NCBI RefSeq assembly: GCF_003952265.1
Contig: NZ_CP034438.1
Coordinates: forward strand, 868,001 to 932,000
Direction: 5' to 3'
Length of the DNA: 64,000 nt
DNA from: Flaviflexus salsibiostraticola
Lineage (GTDB): Bacteria; Actinomycetota; Actinomycetes; Actinomycetales; Actinomycetaceae
Below, in pieces: positions 17,257 to 24,772 of this stretch. Under the pieces are notes generated by a model. That model saw only the letters and a list, made by a program, of their open reading frames with translations. It did not search any database and was not told where the DNA came from. Numbering within the stretch: position 1 is the first letter of the stretch; each line of letters starts with the position of its first letter. Both the position numbers and the translations under genes were made by a program.

Positions 17257-17523
17257 CCTCCCTATCAGGCAACTTGGACCCGGCCTTTTCGGTGAGAACG
17301 CGCCGAAAAGTCGGGATCAAACCAACACGAAATGTCCTATAAGCCGGCCCCGTGAAACCAACTTCAACCCCCACTTTTCCGCGTCAAAGCAACCAAAGGT
17401 CGGGGTCAAGCCAACACGAAATGTCCACCCATCAAGTTCAGCCGCACGAACTTCAACACCGGCCTAATGGCGGCACAGCAACAAAAGATCAGGGTCAAAC
17501 CAACACGAAATGTCCTATAAGCC
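17257..17523. repeat. Three 89-bp-spaced degenerate repeats forming the IS right end
   Basis: The motif CAACACGAAATGTCC ends three consecutive units, its TGTCC at 17333, 17422 and 17511, exactly 89 bp apart each time. The 54 bp before each motif also align without gaps, though diverged (for example CAACTTCAAC at the start and TCGGGGTCAA before the motif). Units A and C carry the full terminal CTATAAGCC; unit B is degenerate there. Only unit C borders the target duplication. The left end has a single copy. Confidence 0.85.
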
Positions 17524-17570
17524 CATCACGACGCTCGCCCGCGTGTGAGCGCAGCTCGCAGAATAGGAGA

Positions 17571-17596
17571 AAGGCCTGAGCAGATGCTCAGGCCTT
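17571..17596. terminator. Hairpin between the GNAT-AAA+ gene and the tRNA cluster
   Basis: AAGGCCTGAGC (17571-17581) pairs perfectly with GCTCAGGCCTT (17586-17596) around a 4-nt loop. It lies 8 bp from the 3' end of the first tRNA-Glu on the minus strand and just after the original stop of the AAA+ gene, so it can terminate both. Confidence 0.8.
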
Positions 17597-17603
17597 CACC
17601 TTG

Positions 17604-17676
17604 TACCCCGTACCGGATTTGAACCGGTGTTACCGCCGTGAGAGGGCGACGTCCTGGGCCGCTAGACGAACGGGGC
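17604..17676 (-). tRNA. tRNA-Glu (CUC), copy 1
   Basis: On the minus strand 73 nt begin GCCCCGTTCGTCTAGCGG and end ACGGGGTA. Anticodon loop CCCTCTCAC gives anticodon CUC; T-loop GGTTCGAATCC is standard. CCA is not encoded. Identical to the copy at 17758-17830. Confidence 0.95.
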
Positions 17677-17680
17677 CCGT

Positions 17681-17756
17681 TGACAGCTTTCGCTGCCAGG
17701 TGGCAGCTCGCACTGCCGAGTGACAGCTTACACTGTCGCGATAGCTTGCACTATCT
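17681..17756 (-). repeat. Array of four small covarying hairpins between the tRNA-Glu copies
   Basis: Units of about 20 bp, each able to form a short hairpin: GACAGC/GCTGCC (17682-17697, one mismatch), GGCAG/CTGCC (17702-17717), GACAG/CTGTC (17722-17737) and GATAG/CTATC (17740-17755). The last three share a 6-nt loop of the form ctnnca. Changes in one arm are matched in the other, so pairing is kept while sequence drifts. The array fills the 81 bp between the two tRNA-Glu genes. Function unknown; processing or spacing of the tRNA precursor is one possibility. Confidence 0.8.
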
Positions 17757-17757
17757 G

Positions 17758-17830
17758 TACCCCGTACCGGATTTGAACCGGTGTTACCGCCGTGAGAGGG
17801 CGACGTCCTGGGCCGCTAGACGAACGGGGC
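17758..17830 (-). tRNA. tRNA-Glu (CUC), copy 2
   Basis: Identical over 73 nt to copy 1; anticodon CUC, no encoded CCA. It lies 22 bp downstream of tRNA-Gln on the same strand, so the order of transcription is Gln, Glu, hairpin array, Glu, terminator. Confidence 0.95.
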
Positions 17831-17852
17831 CTCGATCTCCGAGGAGATCTTG

Positions 17853-17924
17853 CTGGGGTACTAGGACTCGAACCTAGACTAAATGAACCAGAATCACTCG
17901 TGCTGCCGATTACACCATACCCCA
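17853..17924 (-). tRNA. tRNA-Gln (CUG)
   Basis: On the minus strand 72 nt begin TGGGGTATGGTGTAATCGG and end CTAGTACCCCAG. The anticodon loop TTCTGGT gives CUG. Acceptor stem TGGGGTA/TACCCCA is perfect; CCA is not encoded. First gene of the Gln-Glu-Glu cluster. It normally follows gltX in related genomes, but here an ISL3 element lies between. Confidence 0.93.
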
Positions 17925-18065
17925 AGGTATCTGCTCGCAACCGGGGCTGCGCGCAAGATAAGACTCTACCGGCTCCAGAATTTCTTGGCAAAAAACAGGA
18001 GGGTGAAGGGCATCACTGCCGTGGTTTTTCGTCGATCCATAGCCGTTTCAAGCAGTTTCTGGGGC

Positions 18066-19376
18066 TCATCCGATTTCAGGGTGTAGTTGGGGTCTGAATC
18101 CGCCTGCTTCCAGCAGGCTGCGGGCGACGTAGTTGGCGAGGTTGCGGAATCCGAGGGCGGAACCGCGGAGGTGCTCGAGCCTGCCGTTGATGGCCTCGGT
18201 CGGACCGTTCGACGTTCCCGGGTGGTCGAAGTACGCCAGGATGTCGCCGGCACGGCGTTTGAGCGTGCGTCCGAGCGTGATGACCTCACGGAGTGCCTTC
18301 GGCACCCCTTTGCTGATGTTGGCGATGAGCCTTGTCATGATGCGTTTGCCCTCGGCCGGGTCGGGATGCCGGTAGGCTGCTATGACCTCTTGGTAGACGC
18401 ACCAGGTCGCTTCGACTTCGGCGTGGCGCTCATCGGTGAAGGCGACCATGAGCCTGGTCCGCTGTTTGTCCGTGAGCAGGTTGTCTCCGGTGTGCAGGGT
18501 TCGGCGGATGCCGTAGAGCGGGTCACCGGAACGGCCGCGGTGCCCGGTAGTCTCCTGCTGGATGCGCTGGCGGGTCCGGTCCAGGGCGTCCCCGGAGAGC
18601 TGGGTGACGTGGAAGGGATCCATGACCTCGATCGCGTCGGGCAGTTCGGTCTCTGCTGCGGTCTTGAATCCGGTGAATCCGTCCATCGCCACGACTTCCA
18701 CGTTGTCCCGCCAGGCTTGGGGCCTGGCCTGAAGCCAGGCCGTGAACACGGCTTTGGAGCGGCCTTCGACCATGTCGAGCAGTCGGGCCGTCCCGGTCTT
18801 GTCCCGGGCTGGGGTGAGGTCGATGATGACGGTGACGTACTTGTCGCCCTTACGTGTGTGCCGCCACACGTGCTCGTCAACACCGATGACCTGAACCCCG
18901 TCGAACCGGTCAGGCTTGGCGATGAGCACACGCCGTCCCTCGGCGATCACTGCTGTGTTCGCGGTATCCCAGGACACGGCGAGACTCTCAGCGACACGAG
19001 CCACGGTCAGGTGCTGGCACACGATTCCTTCGAGTGCCCAGCGCAGTCCTGTGCGGGAGAGTTTCGCGCGGGGTTCGGCTGCAGTGCTCATATCCTGTCG
19101 CCACACGTGACCGCATTCTGTGCACCTGTAGCGGCGCACGCGCACGTGCAGAGTGGTCGGCCGCCAGCCCAACGGCTGGTGGGCAAGTCGGCGCACGAGG
19201 GTGTCGCGGGGAATCCCTGGGCATCCGCAGCGGTGGCACCAGTCATCCGGCTCGGTCACGGTGCAGGAGATGATCGCGCGATCCGGTGTCAGCGACTGGC
19301 CAACAGCACGTAGGCCAAGTCCGTCGAGTCCGGTGAAAGTCGTGAGGTCAGGGGCAGTGAAGGTAGGCTTGAGCAT
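18066..19376 (-). CDS. ISL3-family transposase
   Basis: A 436-residue transposase from the ATG at 19376 (MLKPTFTAPDLTTF); a longer frame to 19412 would run into the upstream hairpin. The N-terminal zinc-finger region has CHRCGCPG and CTECGHVW pairs. The DDE core includes VIGVDEHVWRH, VVAMDGFTGFK, MDPFHVTQL and NGPTEAINGRLEHLRG, all typical of ISL3 proteins. Appears intact. A long hairpin precedes the start codon. Confidence 0.93.
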   Translation of the reverse strand: MLKPTFTAPDLTTFTGLDGLGLRAVGQSLTPDRAIISCTVTEPDDWCHRCGCPGIPRDTLVRRLAHQPLGWRPTTLHVRVRRYRCTECGHVWRQDMSTAAEPRAKLSRTGLRWALEGIVCQHLTVARVAESLAVSWDTANTAVIAEGRRVLIAKPDRFDGVQVIGVDEHVWRHTRKGDKYVTVIIDLTPARDKTGTARLLDMVEGRSKAVFTAWLQARPQAWRDNVEVVAMDGFTGFKTAAETELPDAIEVMDPFHVTQLSGDALDRTRQRIQQETTGHRGRSGDPLYGIRRTLHTGDNLLTDKQRTRLMVAFTDERHAEVEATWCVYQEVIAAYRHPDPAEGKRIMTRLIANISKGVPKALREVITLGRTLKRRAGDILAYFDHPGTSNGPTEAINGRLEHLRGSALGFRNLANYVARSLLEAGGFRPQLHPEIG

Positions 19377-19377
19377 C

Positions 19378-19437
19378 GAAGGCCTTGTGGTGAGGAATCG
19401 GTTTCTAGACAATTCCCATTCTCACCACGAGGCCTTC
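19378..19437 (-). promoter_or_regulatory. Start-proximal hairpin of the ISL3 transposase gene
   Basis: The 17-bp arms at 19378-19394 and 19421-19437 pair with one wobble (GAAGGCCT...GTGGTGAG on both), closing a 26-nt loop that contains an additional GGAAT/ATTCC pairing. In transposase mRNA the 3' arm includes the AAGG tract and ends 1 nt before the AUG, so the ribosome binding site is paired. Confidence 0.65.
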
Positions 19438-19530
19438 TTCAAACCCTTACGACACACCTACCCCTGTCGGATACTTCACTACACCCTCAATCCGGAAGAG
19501 CCGTTTCTGGGCCCGGAGCGGTCGGGACTC

Positions 19531-19567
19531 TGTAGGGGTGTCCAGTCATCGCCCGGACACCCCCACA
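19531..19567 (-). terminator. Hairpin just after gltX
   Basis: GGGGTGTCC (19535-19543) pairs with GGACACCCC (19555-19563), extended by TGT/ACA. It starts 4 nt after the gltX stop. No U-tract follows on the minus strand, so it may act as a 3'-end stabiliser or an L-shaped actinobacterial terminator. Confidence 0.65.
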
Positions 19568-19570
19568 GAC

Positions 19571-21073
19571 TCAGGATTCGGTCGCCACCGACTCACTGGC
19601 GAGGTACTCAGACAGCCTCGTCAGGTGGGCGATCGTCCGCTCGCGGCCAAGCAGCTCCATGGAGTCGAACACCGGCAGCGACACGTTCGATCCGCTCACC
19701 GCGACGAAGAGCGGGGCGAAGGCGATGCGGGGCTTGAGGCCGAGGTTGTCGATGACGACGGTCGACATGGTCTCCTTGATCGACTCCGCAGTGAAGTCCT
19801 CCAGCTCGGACAGATGCGTGATCGCCATGGCCAGCACCTCCGGGGCGGATTCGCGAAGCTTGCCGAGCGCCTTCGGGTCGTACTCGATCTCGTGGACCTC
19901 CTTGAAGAGGAACTGGATGAGCGGGCCCGCGTCCGAGAGCGTGTGGACGCGCGTCTGGGCGAGCGGTGCGGCAGCCTTGACGACCATCTGCTCATCGGCG
20001 GTGAGCTCGTCGAATGACGAGGCGGAGACGACATCGCCGAGGAAGGGGACGATCCGGCGCGCGAAGTCATCCGGGTCGAGGCGCCTGATGTGCTCGGCGT
20101 TGATCGCGATGGCCTTCTTCTCATCGAAGCGGGCCGGGTTCGGGTTGACGTCGGCGATGTCGAACGCCTCGACCATCTCCTCGACCGTGAAGATGTCATT
20201 GTCGGGGGCGATCGACCAGCCAAGCAGTGCCAGGTAATTGACGAGCCCCTCGGGGATCATCCCCCTGTCGCGGTGGAGGAACAGGTTCGACTGCGGGTCG
20301 CGCTTCGACAGCTTCTTATTGCCCTCCCCCATGACGTACGGCAGGTGGCCGAAGGTCGGGACCTCCCGGGCGATACCGAGCTCGACGAGAGCCCTGTAGA
20401 GGACGACCTGGCGCGGAGTGGACGACAGCAGGTCCTCCCCTCGGAGCACGTGGGTGATCTCCATGAGGGCATCATCGACCGGGTTCGTCAGCGTGTAGAG
20501 CGGCTGGCCGTTGCCGCGGACGATGACGAAGTCGGGAATCGAGCCGGGCGAGAAGGTGATCTCCCCGCGGACCGCATCAACGAATGTCACGTCCTCGTCG
20601 GGCATGCGGATCCGCAGAACAGGCTGCCTGCCCTCGGCGCGAAACTCCGCCTTCTGCTGCTCGGTCAGGTCACGATCGTGGCCGTCGTAGCCGAGCTTCG
20701 GGTCGCGTCCTGCGGCACGGTGACGCTCCTCGACCTCCTCGGGGGTGGAGAAGGATTCATACGCGTAGCCCCCGTCGAGGAGCCTCTGCGCGACGTCGGC
20801 GTAGATGTCGAGCCTCTCCGACTGGCGGTACGGCCCGTGCGGGCCCCCCACCTCCACACCCTCATCCCAGTCGAGACCGAGCCACCTCATCGCCTCGAGC
20901 AGCTGCTGGTAGGACTCTTCGGAGTCGCGCAGAGCGTCGGTGTCCTCGATGCGGAAGACGAAGGTGCCGCCCGTGTGACGGGCATAGGCCCAGTTGAAAA
21001 GGGCGGTGCGGATGAGGCCGACATGGGGCGTGCCCGTCGGAGAGGGGCAGAAACGAACGCGAACATCTGTCAT
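19571..21073 (-). CDS. gltX: Glutamyl-tRNA synthetase
   Basis: A 500-residue class I aminoacyl-tRNA synthetase. The HIGH-type signature is [16 protein letters not shown] near residues 10-25 and the KMSKS-type loop is [13 protein letters not shown] near residue 243. It charges tRNA-Glu and, as in most actinobacteria, probably also tRNA-Gln for GatCAB transamidation; no glnS is seen here. The tRNA-Gln and two tRNA-Glu genes lie downstream on the same strand, beyond the inserted ISL3 element. Confidence 0.96.
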   Translation of the reverse strand: MTDVRVRFCPSPTGTPHVGLIRTALFNWAYARHTGGTFVFRIEDTDALRDSEESYQQLLEAMRWLGLDWDEGVEVGGPHGPYRQSERLDIYADVAQRLLDGGYAYESFSTPEEVEERHRAAGRDPKLGYDGHDRDLTEQQKAEFRAEGRQPVLRIRMPDEDVTFVDAVRGEITFSPGSIPDFVIVRGNGQPLYTLTNPVDDALMEITHVLRGEDLLSSTPRQVVLYRALVELGIAREVPTFGHLPYVMGEGNKKLSKRDPQSNLFLHRDRGMIPEGLVNYLALLGWSIAPDNDIFTVEEMVEAFDIADVNPNPARFDEKKAIAINAEHIRRLDPDDFARRIVPFLGDVVSASSFDELTADEQMVVKAAAPLAQTRVHTLSDAGPLIQFLFKEVHEIEYDPKALGKLRESAPEVLAMAITHLSELEDFTAESIKETMSTVVIDNLGLKPRIAFAPLFVAVSGSNVSLPVFDSMELLGRERTIAHLTRLSEYLASESVATES

Positions 21074-21116
21074 GGGACAAGCCTACAGCGGCTGTCCCGG
21101 TTTGCTCGGCGCCGCT

Positions 21117-21128
21117 TAGGGTGGAGAC
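21117..21128 (+). promoter_or_regulatory. Leaderless-type -10 box of the PatB-like gene
   Basis: TAGGGT at 21117-21122 lies six bases before the ATG at 21129, with no room for a conventional leader. The gene is divergent from gltX, 55 bp away. Confidence 0.5.
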
Positions 21129-22268
21129 ATGTTCGACAGCATCACACCCGAGACCCTCCGAGCCGCAGGCTCGGTCAAGTGGACAGCGTTCCCCGACACA
21201 ATCGGCATGTTCGTGGCCGAGATGGACTTCGGGGTTCCGCCCGTCGTCTCGGAGTGCCTGCGGGCCCGCGCCGACAGCGGGGCCATGGGCTACCTTCCGA
21301 CTCACGTGGCCGAGGACCTGAGGGAGGCGACGGCGGAGTACATGGCGAGCAGCTTCGGATGGGCGGTCGAGCCATCCTCCGTCTACCTGTTCCCCGACGT
21401 GCTCGCAGTCCTCCGCGAGACGCTCCGGCGCCTGGTTCCAGAGGGTCCGATCGTCGTTCCGACCCCGGCCTACATGCCGTTCCTCACGCTCCCCGCCGAG
21501 GAGGGCCGCGACCTCATCGAGGTGCCGAGCCGCGTCGAGGGAGGCCGCTGGGTGCTCGATTATGACGGGATCGATCGAGCGCTGTCGGGCGGCGGTCTCT
21601 TCGTTCTGTGCAACCCCTGGAACCCGGTCGGCAGGGTGCTCGAACGGGATGAGCTCACCGCCATCGAGGAGATCGTCGCGAGGAATGGGGCGACCGTCTT
21701 CTCCGATGAGATCCACGCCCCCCACGTCTTCGACGGGACCCACATCCCCTACGCCAGCCTCTCCGACCGGGCTGCCCGGCACACCATCACGGCGACATCG
21801 ACGTCGAAGGGCTGGAACACACCCGGGCTCAAGTGCGCCCAGATGATCGTCGAGGGGCCTTTCCGGGAGGCGATCGCCGCGCCCGCGGGCCTCGTCGAGA
21901 GGCAGATCAACACGATCGGCGTCGAAGCCGCGACGGCCGTCTACCGGGACTCGGGCGACTGGCTCCAAGCCGTCAAGGCGGAGCTCGACCAGCGGCGGAG
22001 GAGAGTCACCGACGTCATCAATACCATTCCGGGACTGTCGACCGTCACCCCCGAGGGCACCTACATCGCCTGGATCGACGCATCGGACCTGGCTGACCGC
22101 GTCGAATCTCCGGTCCGGCTCTTCCGCGACCACGGAGTCTCCCTCACCGATGGCGCACAGTGCGGTGAGGGCTACGAGAACCACCTCCGGCTCATCTTCG
22201 GCACCACCGGTCCGATCCTCGAGGAGGCCCTCGCACGGATGGCGGCTGCGGTCGCCGGGCTGGACTGA
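21129..22268 (+). CDS. patB: PatB/MalY-type PLP C-S lyase (putative cystathionine beta-lyase)
   Basis: A 379-residue fold-type I aminotransferase-like enzyme. The PatB/MalY signature is FVAEMDFGVPP near the N-terminus and CNPWNPVGRVLERDEL in the middle. The aspartate of VFSDEIHAPHVF and the lysine of TSTSKGWNTPGLKCAQ bind PLP. The family cleaves the C-S bond of cystathionine or cysteine conjugates and gives homocysteine or thiols, pyruvate and ammonia. Corynebacterial AecD is a relative. Transcribed alone; the baeRF gene downstream is convergent. Confidence 0.88.
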   Translation: MFDSITPETLRAAGSVKWTAFPDTIGMFVAEMDFGVPPVVSECLRARADSGAMGYLPTHVAEDLREATAEYMASSFGWAVEPSSVYLFPDVLAVLRETLRRLVPEGPIVVPTPAYMPFLTLPAEEGRDLIEVPSRVEGGRWVLDYDGIDRALSGGGLFVLCNPWNPVGRVLERDELTAIEEIVARNGATVFSDEIHAPHVFDGTHIPYASLSDRAARHTITATSTSKGWNTPGLKCAQMIVEGPFREAIAAPAGLVERQINTIGVEAATAVYRDSGDWLQAVKAELDQRRRRVTDVINTIPGLSTVTPEGTYIAWIDASDLADRVESPVRLFRDHGVSLTDGAQCGEGYENHLRLIFGTTGPILEEALARMAAAVAGLD

Positions 22269-22307
22269 TCTGGAGGCTGTTCGCTCAGCCTGCAGATCAG
22301 CCGACAG

Positions 22308-23432
22308 TCACAGGGGGTGGCGCAGCAGAGCCGCGACGAGGCCGCCGCCCGGGATGTCGTCGGCCCGCACGGCAAGGACTCGAGCTCCGGTGCGGAGGGC
22401 CCGCCGTGCGATCTCATCGCCGATGCCGTAGTCGTGAGCATCAGCGGTCTCGGCGAAGGTCAGCCCGCCATCGGCCTCGTCGAGGAGGCCCGCCTCCTGA
22501 TTGTCGATGTCGACAAGGAGAGTCTCGACGGCACCGTAGGTGACCGCCCTGGCGATCTCGGCCGTATCGTAGGCAACGCGGTCGCGCGGATAATTCTCGC
22601 TCAGATTCTCGCGGACCTGGGCGATCTCGTCGGCGTAGATCCCGTCGAGCACGAGGCGCGCCGCGCTGGCCAGCTCGGTGACCTCGACGTCGTCAGGATT
22701 GCCGTCGAGACCCTGACTCGCCAGGCTCGTCGTCGACGAGACCGAGCGGTAGATGCTCGCCAGCGGCTCTGCGGCGGCGAGGATGAGCGGCCGCTCTCCC
22801 CCGCCGAGGAGCGGCCGCACCGCCTGATCAACGATCCGTGCGTAGTGCGTGAGCCGCACCCGCTTGGCGTCACCTGACGACGGGCGATCGAACGAGCTTC
22901 GATGGGGGTCATCGAGGCTGCCGACGGCATCCTCGAGGCTCGCCGGCATATCGGGCACCTCGACGACGACTGGCGGCGAGTCGGCGGTGATCTCGATGAG
23001 CCGCGCGGCCTTCTGGGACAGTGCCAGGACGAGGGCCGTGTGCGGGAAGGTGACGGCTCGCAACAGCGGCTTGATGTGGAACCGATCGGAGACCTGCACG
23101 GTGGCGGTCAGCTCATTCGGGAGGCGGAAGGTCACGACATCCTCTCGGGTGAGGAACACCGCCAAGGAGTGGGACAGGTAGGTCCAGAACCTCGCATCAG
23201 AGGTCAGGGCCTCAACGTGCCCGACGATGGCCTCGATGTCCGGGCGGGACAGACCCGCCTTTGACAGCTGGCCGGCCGCCGCATCCGCGGCGTTGCGCAG
23301 CTCGAGACGGGCGACCTCGTTCTCCTGCGAGACAGGGGAGGTCGGCACATAGATGGAGACGCAATACTCTTCTCGCGCAGCGGCGAGGCGCTCGATGTCA
23401 GCCGCCGTGGGGATGTCGGTATGCAGAGCCAT
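22308..23432 (-). CDS. baeRF-family protein (bacterial relative of archaeo-eukaryotic release factor 1)
   Basis: A 374-residue cytoplasmic protein starting MALHTDIPTAADIERL at the ATG at 23432, which has an excellent AAGGAGG site 9 nt upstream. It matches the baeRF proteins: an N-terminal domain (CVSIYVPTSPVSQENEVARLEL), a central sensory region (HTALVLALSQKAARLIEI) and a C-terminal L7Ae/eRF1-like domain (PLILAAAEPLASIYRSV, then AVETLLVDIDNQEAG). Computational surveys proposed ribosome rescue or hibernation-type roles; no experimental function is known to me. It follows the FAH-family gene on the same strand after 124 bp. Confidence 0.75.
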   Translation of the reverse strand: MALHTDIPTAADIERLAAAREEYCVSIYVPTSPVSQENEVARLELRNAADAAAGQLSKAGLSRPDIEAIVGHVEALTSDARFWTYLSHSLAVFLTREDVVTFRLPNELTATVQVSDRFHIKPLLRAVTFPHTALVLALSQKAARLIEITADSPPVVVEVPDMPASLEDAVGSLDDPHRSSFDRPSSGDAKRVRLTHYARIVDQAVRPLLGGGERPLILAAAEPLASIYRSVSSTTSLASQGLDGNPDDVEVTELASAARLVLDGIYADEIAQVRENLSENYPRDRVAYDTAEIARAVTYGAVETLLVDIDNQEAGLLDEADGGLTFAETADAHDYGIGDEIARRALRTGARVLAVRADDIPGGGLVAALLRHPL

Positions 23433-23556
23433 GGTGGGGCCTCCTTCAAGGAGGGTCAGGGTGGCTCGCGCCACCGGTGGACAGCCGCTCCTGACCCACA
23501 CATTACGCGCAACGCCTGACCCCGACCAGCGTTTCGGGTCGCCGGATCCTGGACCC

Positions 23557-24327
23557 TCAGCCTTCGCGCAGTTGATTGCTGAGCGTGCCGAGCCCGTCGA
23601 TCTCGATGTCGACCGTGTCGCCCGGGCGGATCGTGCCCACGCCTGCGGGCGTGCCGGTGAGGATGACATCACCCGGGAGCAGCGAGAACGCATGGGAGAT
23701 GTAGGAGACGAGCTCCGGCACGGGCCTGATCATCTGTGAGGTTCGGCCGTCCTGCTTGAGCTCGCCGTTGACGCGGGTCCGAATGCCGACGTCGGTCGGG
23801 TCGAAGTCAAGGTCGATGACAGGGCCGAGTGGGCACGACGTGTCGAAGCCCTTCGCTCTCGACCACTGCTCCTCCTCGCGCTGGATATCGCGGGCGGTCA
23901 CGTCATTGGCGATCGTGTATCCATAGATCACGTCATCGACCCGCTCGATCGGCACGTCCTTGCAGGGTTTGCCGATGACGACAGCGAGCTCTGCCTCGTA
24001 GGAGATCTCGCTGGACCATGACGGCTTGACGATGAAGTCATCGGGTCCGATCACGGATGTGTTCGGCTTGAAGAAGAGGAGGGGGTTCTCAGGCGCGGTC
24101 GATCCCATCTCCTCGATATGGGCGGCATAGTTCCTGCCAACGGCGACGACCTTGGAGCGAGGGATCACCGGGGAGAGAACTCGAGTCCCCGCCATGGGCA
24201 CGCGCTGGCCCGTCGTGTCGAGACCTTGGAAGATCGGATCGCCGGCGAGGATGACGTATTCGTCCGTATCGCGGTCGACGATCGCGTAGCGGGGGCCTGC
24301 CTGGAGTGAGATACGAGCAATCTGCAT
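23557..24327 (-). CDS. Fumarylacetoacetate hydrolase (FAH) family protein
   Basis: A 256-residue protein with the FAH C-terminal fold. The metal-binding core is EISYEAELAVVIGK (two Glu) and YTIANDVTARDIQ (Asp); the GTPAGVGTIRPGD segment is another family landmark. Such enzymes hydrolyse fumarylpyruvate or acylpyruvates, decarboxylate oxaloacetate, or isomerise aromatic-degradation products. No catabolic genes are adjacent, so acylpyruvase or oxaloacetate decarboxylase activity is more likely than a degradation step. Start ATG at 24327. Confidence 0.9.
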   Translation of the reverse strand: MQIARISLQAGPRYAIVDRDTDEYVILAGDPIFQGLDTTGQRVPMAGTRVLSPVIPRSKVVAVGRNYAAHIEEMGSTAPENPLLFFKPNTSVIGPDDFIVKPSWSSEISYEAELAVVIGKPCKDVPIERVDDVIYGYTIANDVTARDIQREEEQWSRAKGFDTSCPLGPVIDLDFDPTDVGIRTRVNGELKQDGRTSQMIRPVPELVSYISHAFSLLPGDVILTGTPAGVGTIRPGDTVDIEIDGLGTLSNQLREG

Positions 24328-24625
24328 GGCCTCAGCCTAGCCCGGGCGAATGCCATCGACCGACTGATCCGCCCTCAGCGGCAGGCGCAGATCCGTTTCC
24401 CGAGCAGCCGTTCGGTTTCGTCGCCGGACGCTGGGTCCCATTTCGCCATAAACAATCACCTCTTCACATCAAGAGCAGGCTATCGCGAAGAAATACAGTC
24501 TTGTATTCAACTGCGAGTTAATATCACTTGTCCACTTCCCTTTCTGCGGTGACGTTCGGAGGCATGGACAGACATACAATGCTCAACTACTGGGCACTGA
24601 TGGGAATCCACTAGACGAGGACCAC
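24328..24625. other. Non-coding, lower-GC stretch at the edge of the accessory patch
   Basis: About 300 bp with no convincing gene on either strand. Base composition shifts to lower GC from about 24440, shortly after the FAH gene, and stays low through the Abi gene. A TACAAT box at about 24577 could be a -10 element for the small frame at 24626, but no good -35 is visible. I see no tRNA, repeat or integrase fragment here. Confidence 0.4.
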
Positions 24626-24772
24626 ATGACGCTCCAAGCCATGCGCCAGTCGCCCAAGGTGGCGTGGCTGTGCGACGTCGCCGAGGAGGCCAAGGGCCGC
24701 TTCCATGCCTGGGAAGCAGAACACCACCCCGACGCCGTGGCTGCGCTTGATCTGGTGCCGTTAAGAGACTAG
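24626..24772 (+). CDS. Small hypothetical protein (possible relic)
   Basis: A 48-residue frame, MTLQAMRQSPKVAWL to the TAG at 24770-24772, not recognised. It overlaps the Abi stop codon tail-to-tail by 4 bp. The middle (VAEEAKGRFHAWEAEHH) looks helical and has normal high-GC codon use, unlike the Abi gene next to it. No ribosome binding site is clear. It may be the truncated end of a longer lost gene rather than a real peptide. Confidence 0.25.
   Translation: MTLQAMRQSPKVAWLCDVAEEAKGRFHAWEAEHHPDAVAALDLVPLRD

Larger units (their letters stand above)
16069..17523. mobile_element. IS1249-like insertion sequence with 8-bp target duplication
   Basis: A 1455-bp element. Both ends begin GGCTTATAGGACA (left 16069-16081; right end as the reverse complement at 17511-17523) and stay similar further inward (GTGTTGGTTT in both). 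CATCACGA is duplicated directly outside, at 16061-16068 and 17524-17531, an 8-bp target duplication typical of the IS256/IS1249 group. It lies inside the 3' end of the GNAT-AAA+ gene. The right end is unusual: the end-like sequence occurs three times at 89-bp intervals (see the repeat entry). The intact transposase and perfect duplication point to recent insertion. Confidence 0.93.
18063..19502. mobile_element. ISL3-family insertion sequence with 8-bp target duplication
   Basis: A 1440-bp element. Its ends are imperfect inverted repeats of about 25 bp: the left begins GGCTCATCCG and the right, read inward, GGCTCTTCCG; both continue to AGGGTGTAGT. GTTTCTGG is duplicated outside at 18055-18062 and 19503-19510, the 8-bp duplication expected of ISL3. 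It splits the intergenic region between the gltX terminator and the tRNA-Gln-Glu-Glu cluster. One transposase gene on the minus strand fills it. Confidence 0.93.

Noticed and set aside
17677..17757. The hairpin array as a CRISPR
   Set aside because: Units are about 20 bp, diverged and without unique spacers, and no cas genes are present.
24626..24772. The small plus-strand frame as an antitoxin for the Abi gene
   Set aside because: It is convergent with, not upstream of, the Abi gene, has no clear ribosome site and no known similarity; kept only as a low-confidence frame.
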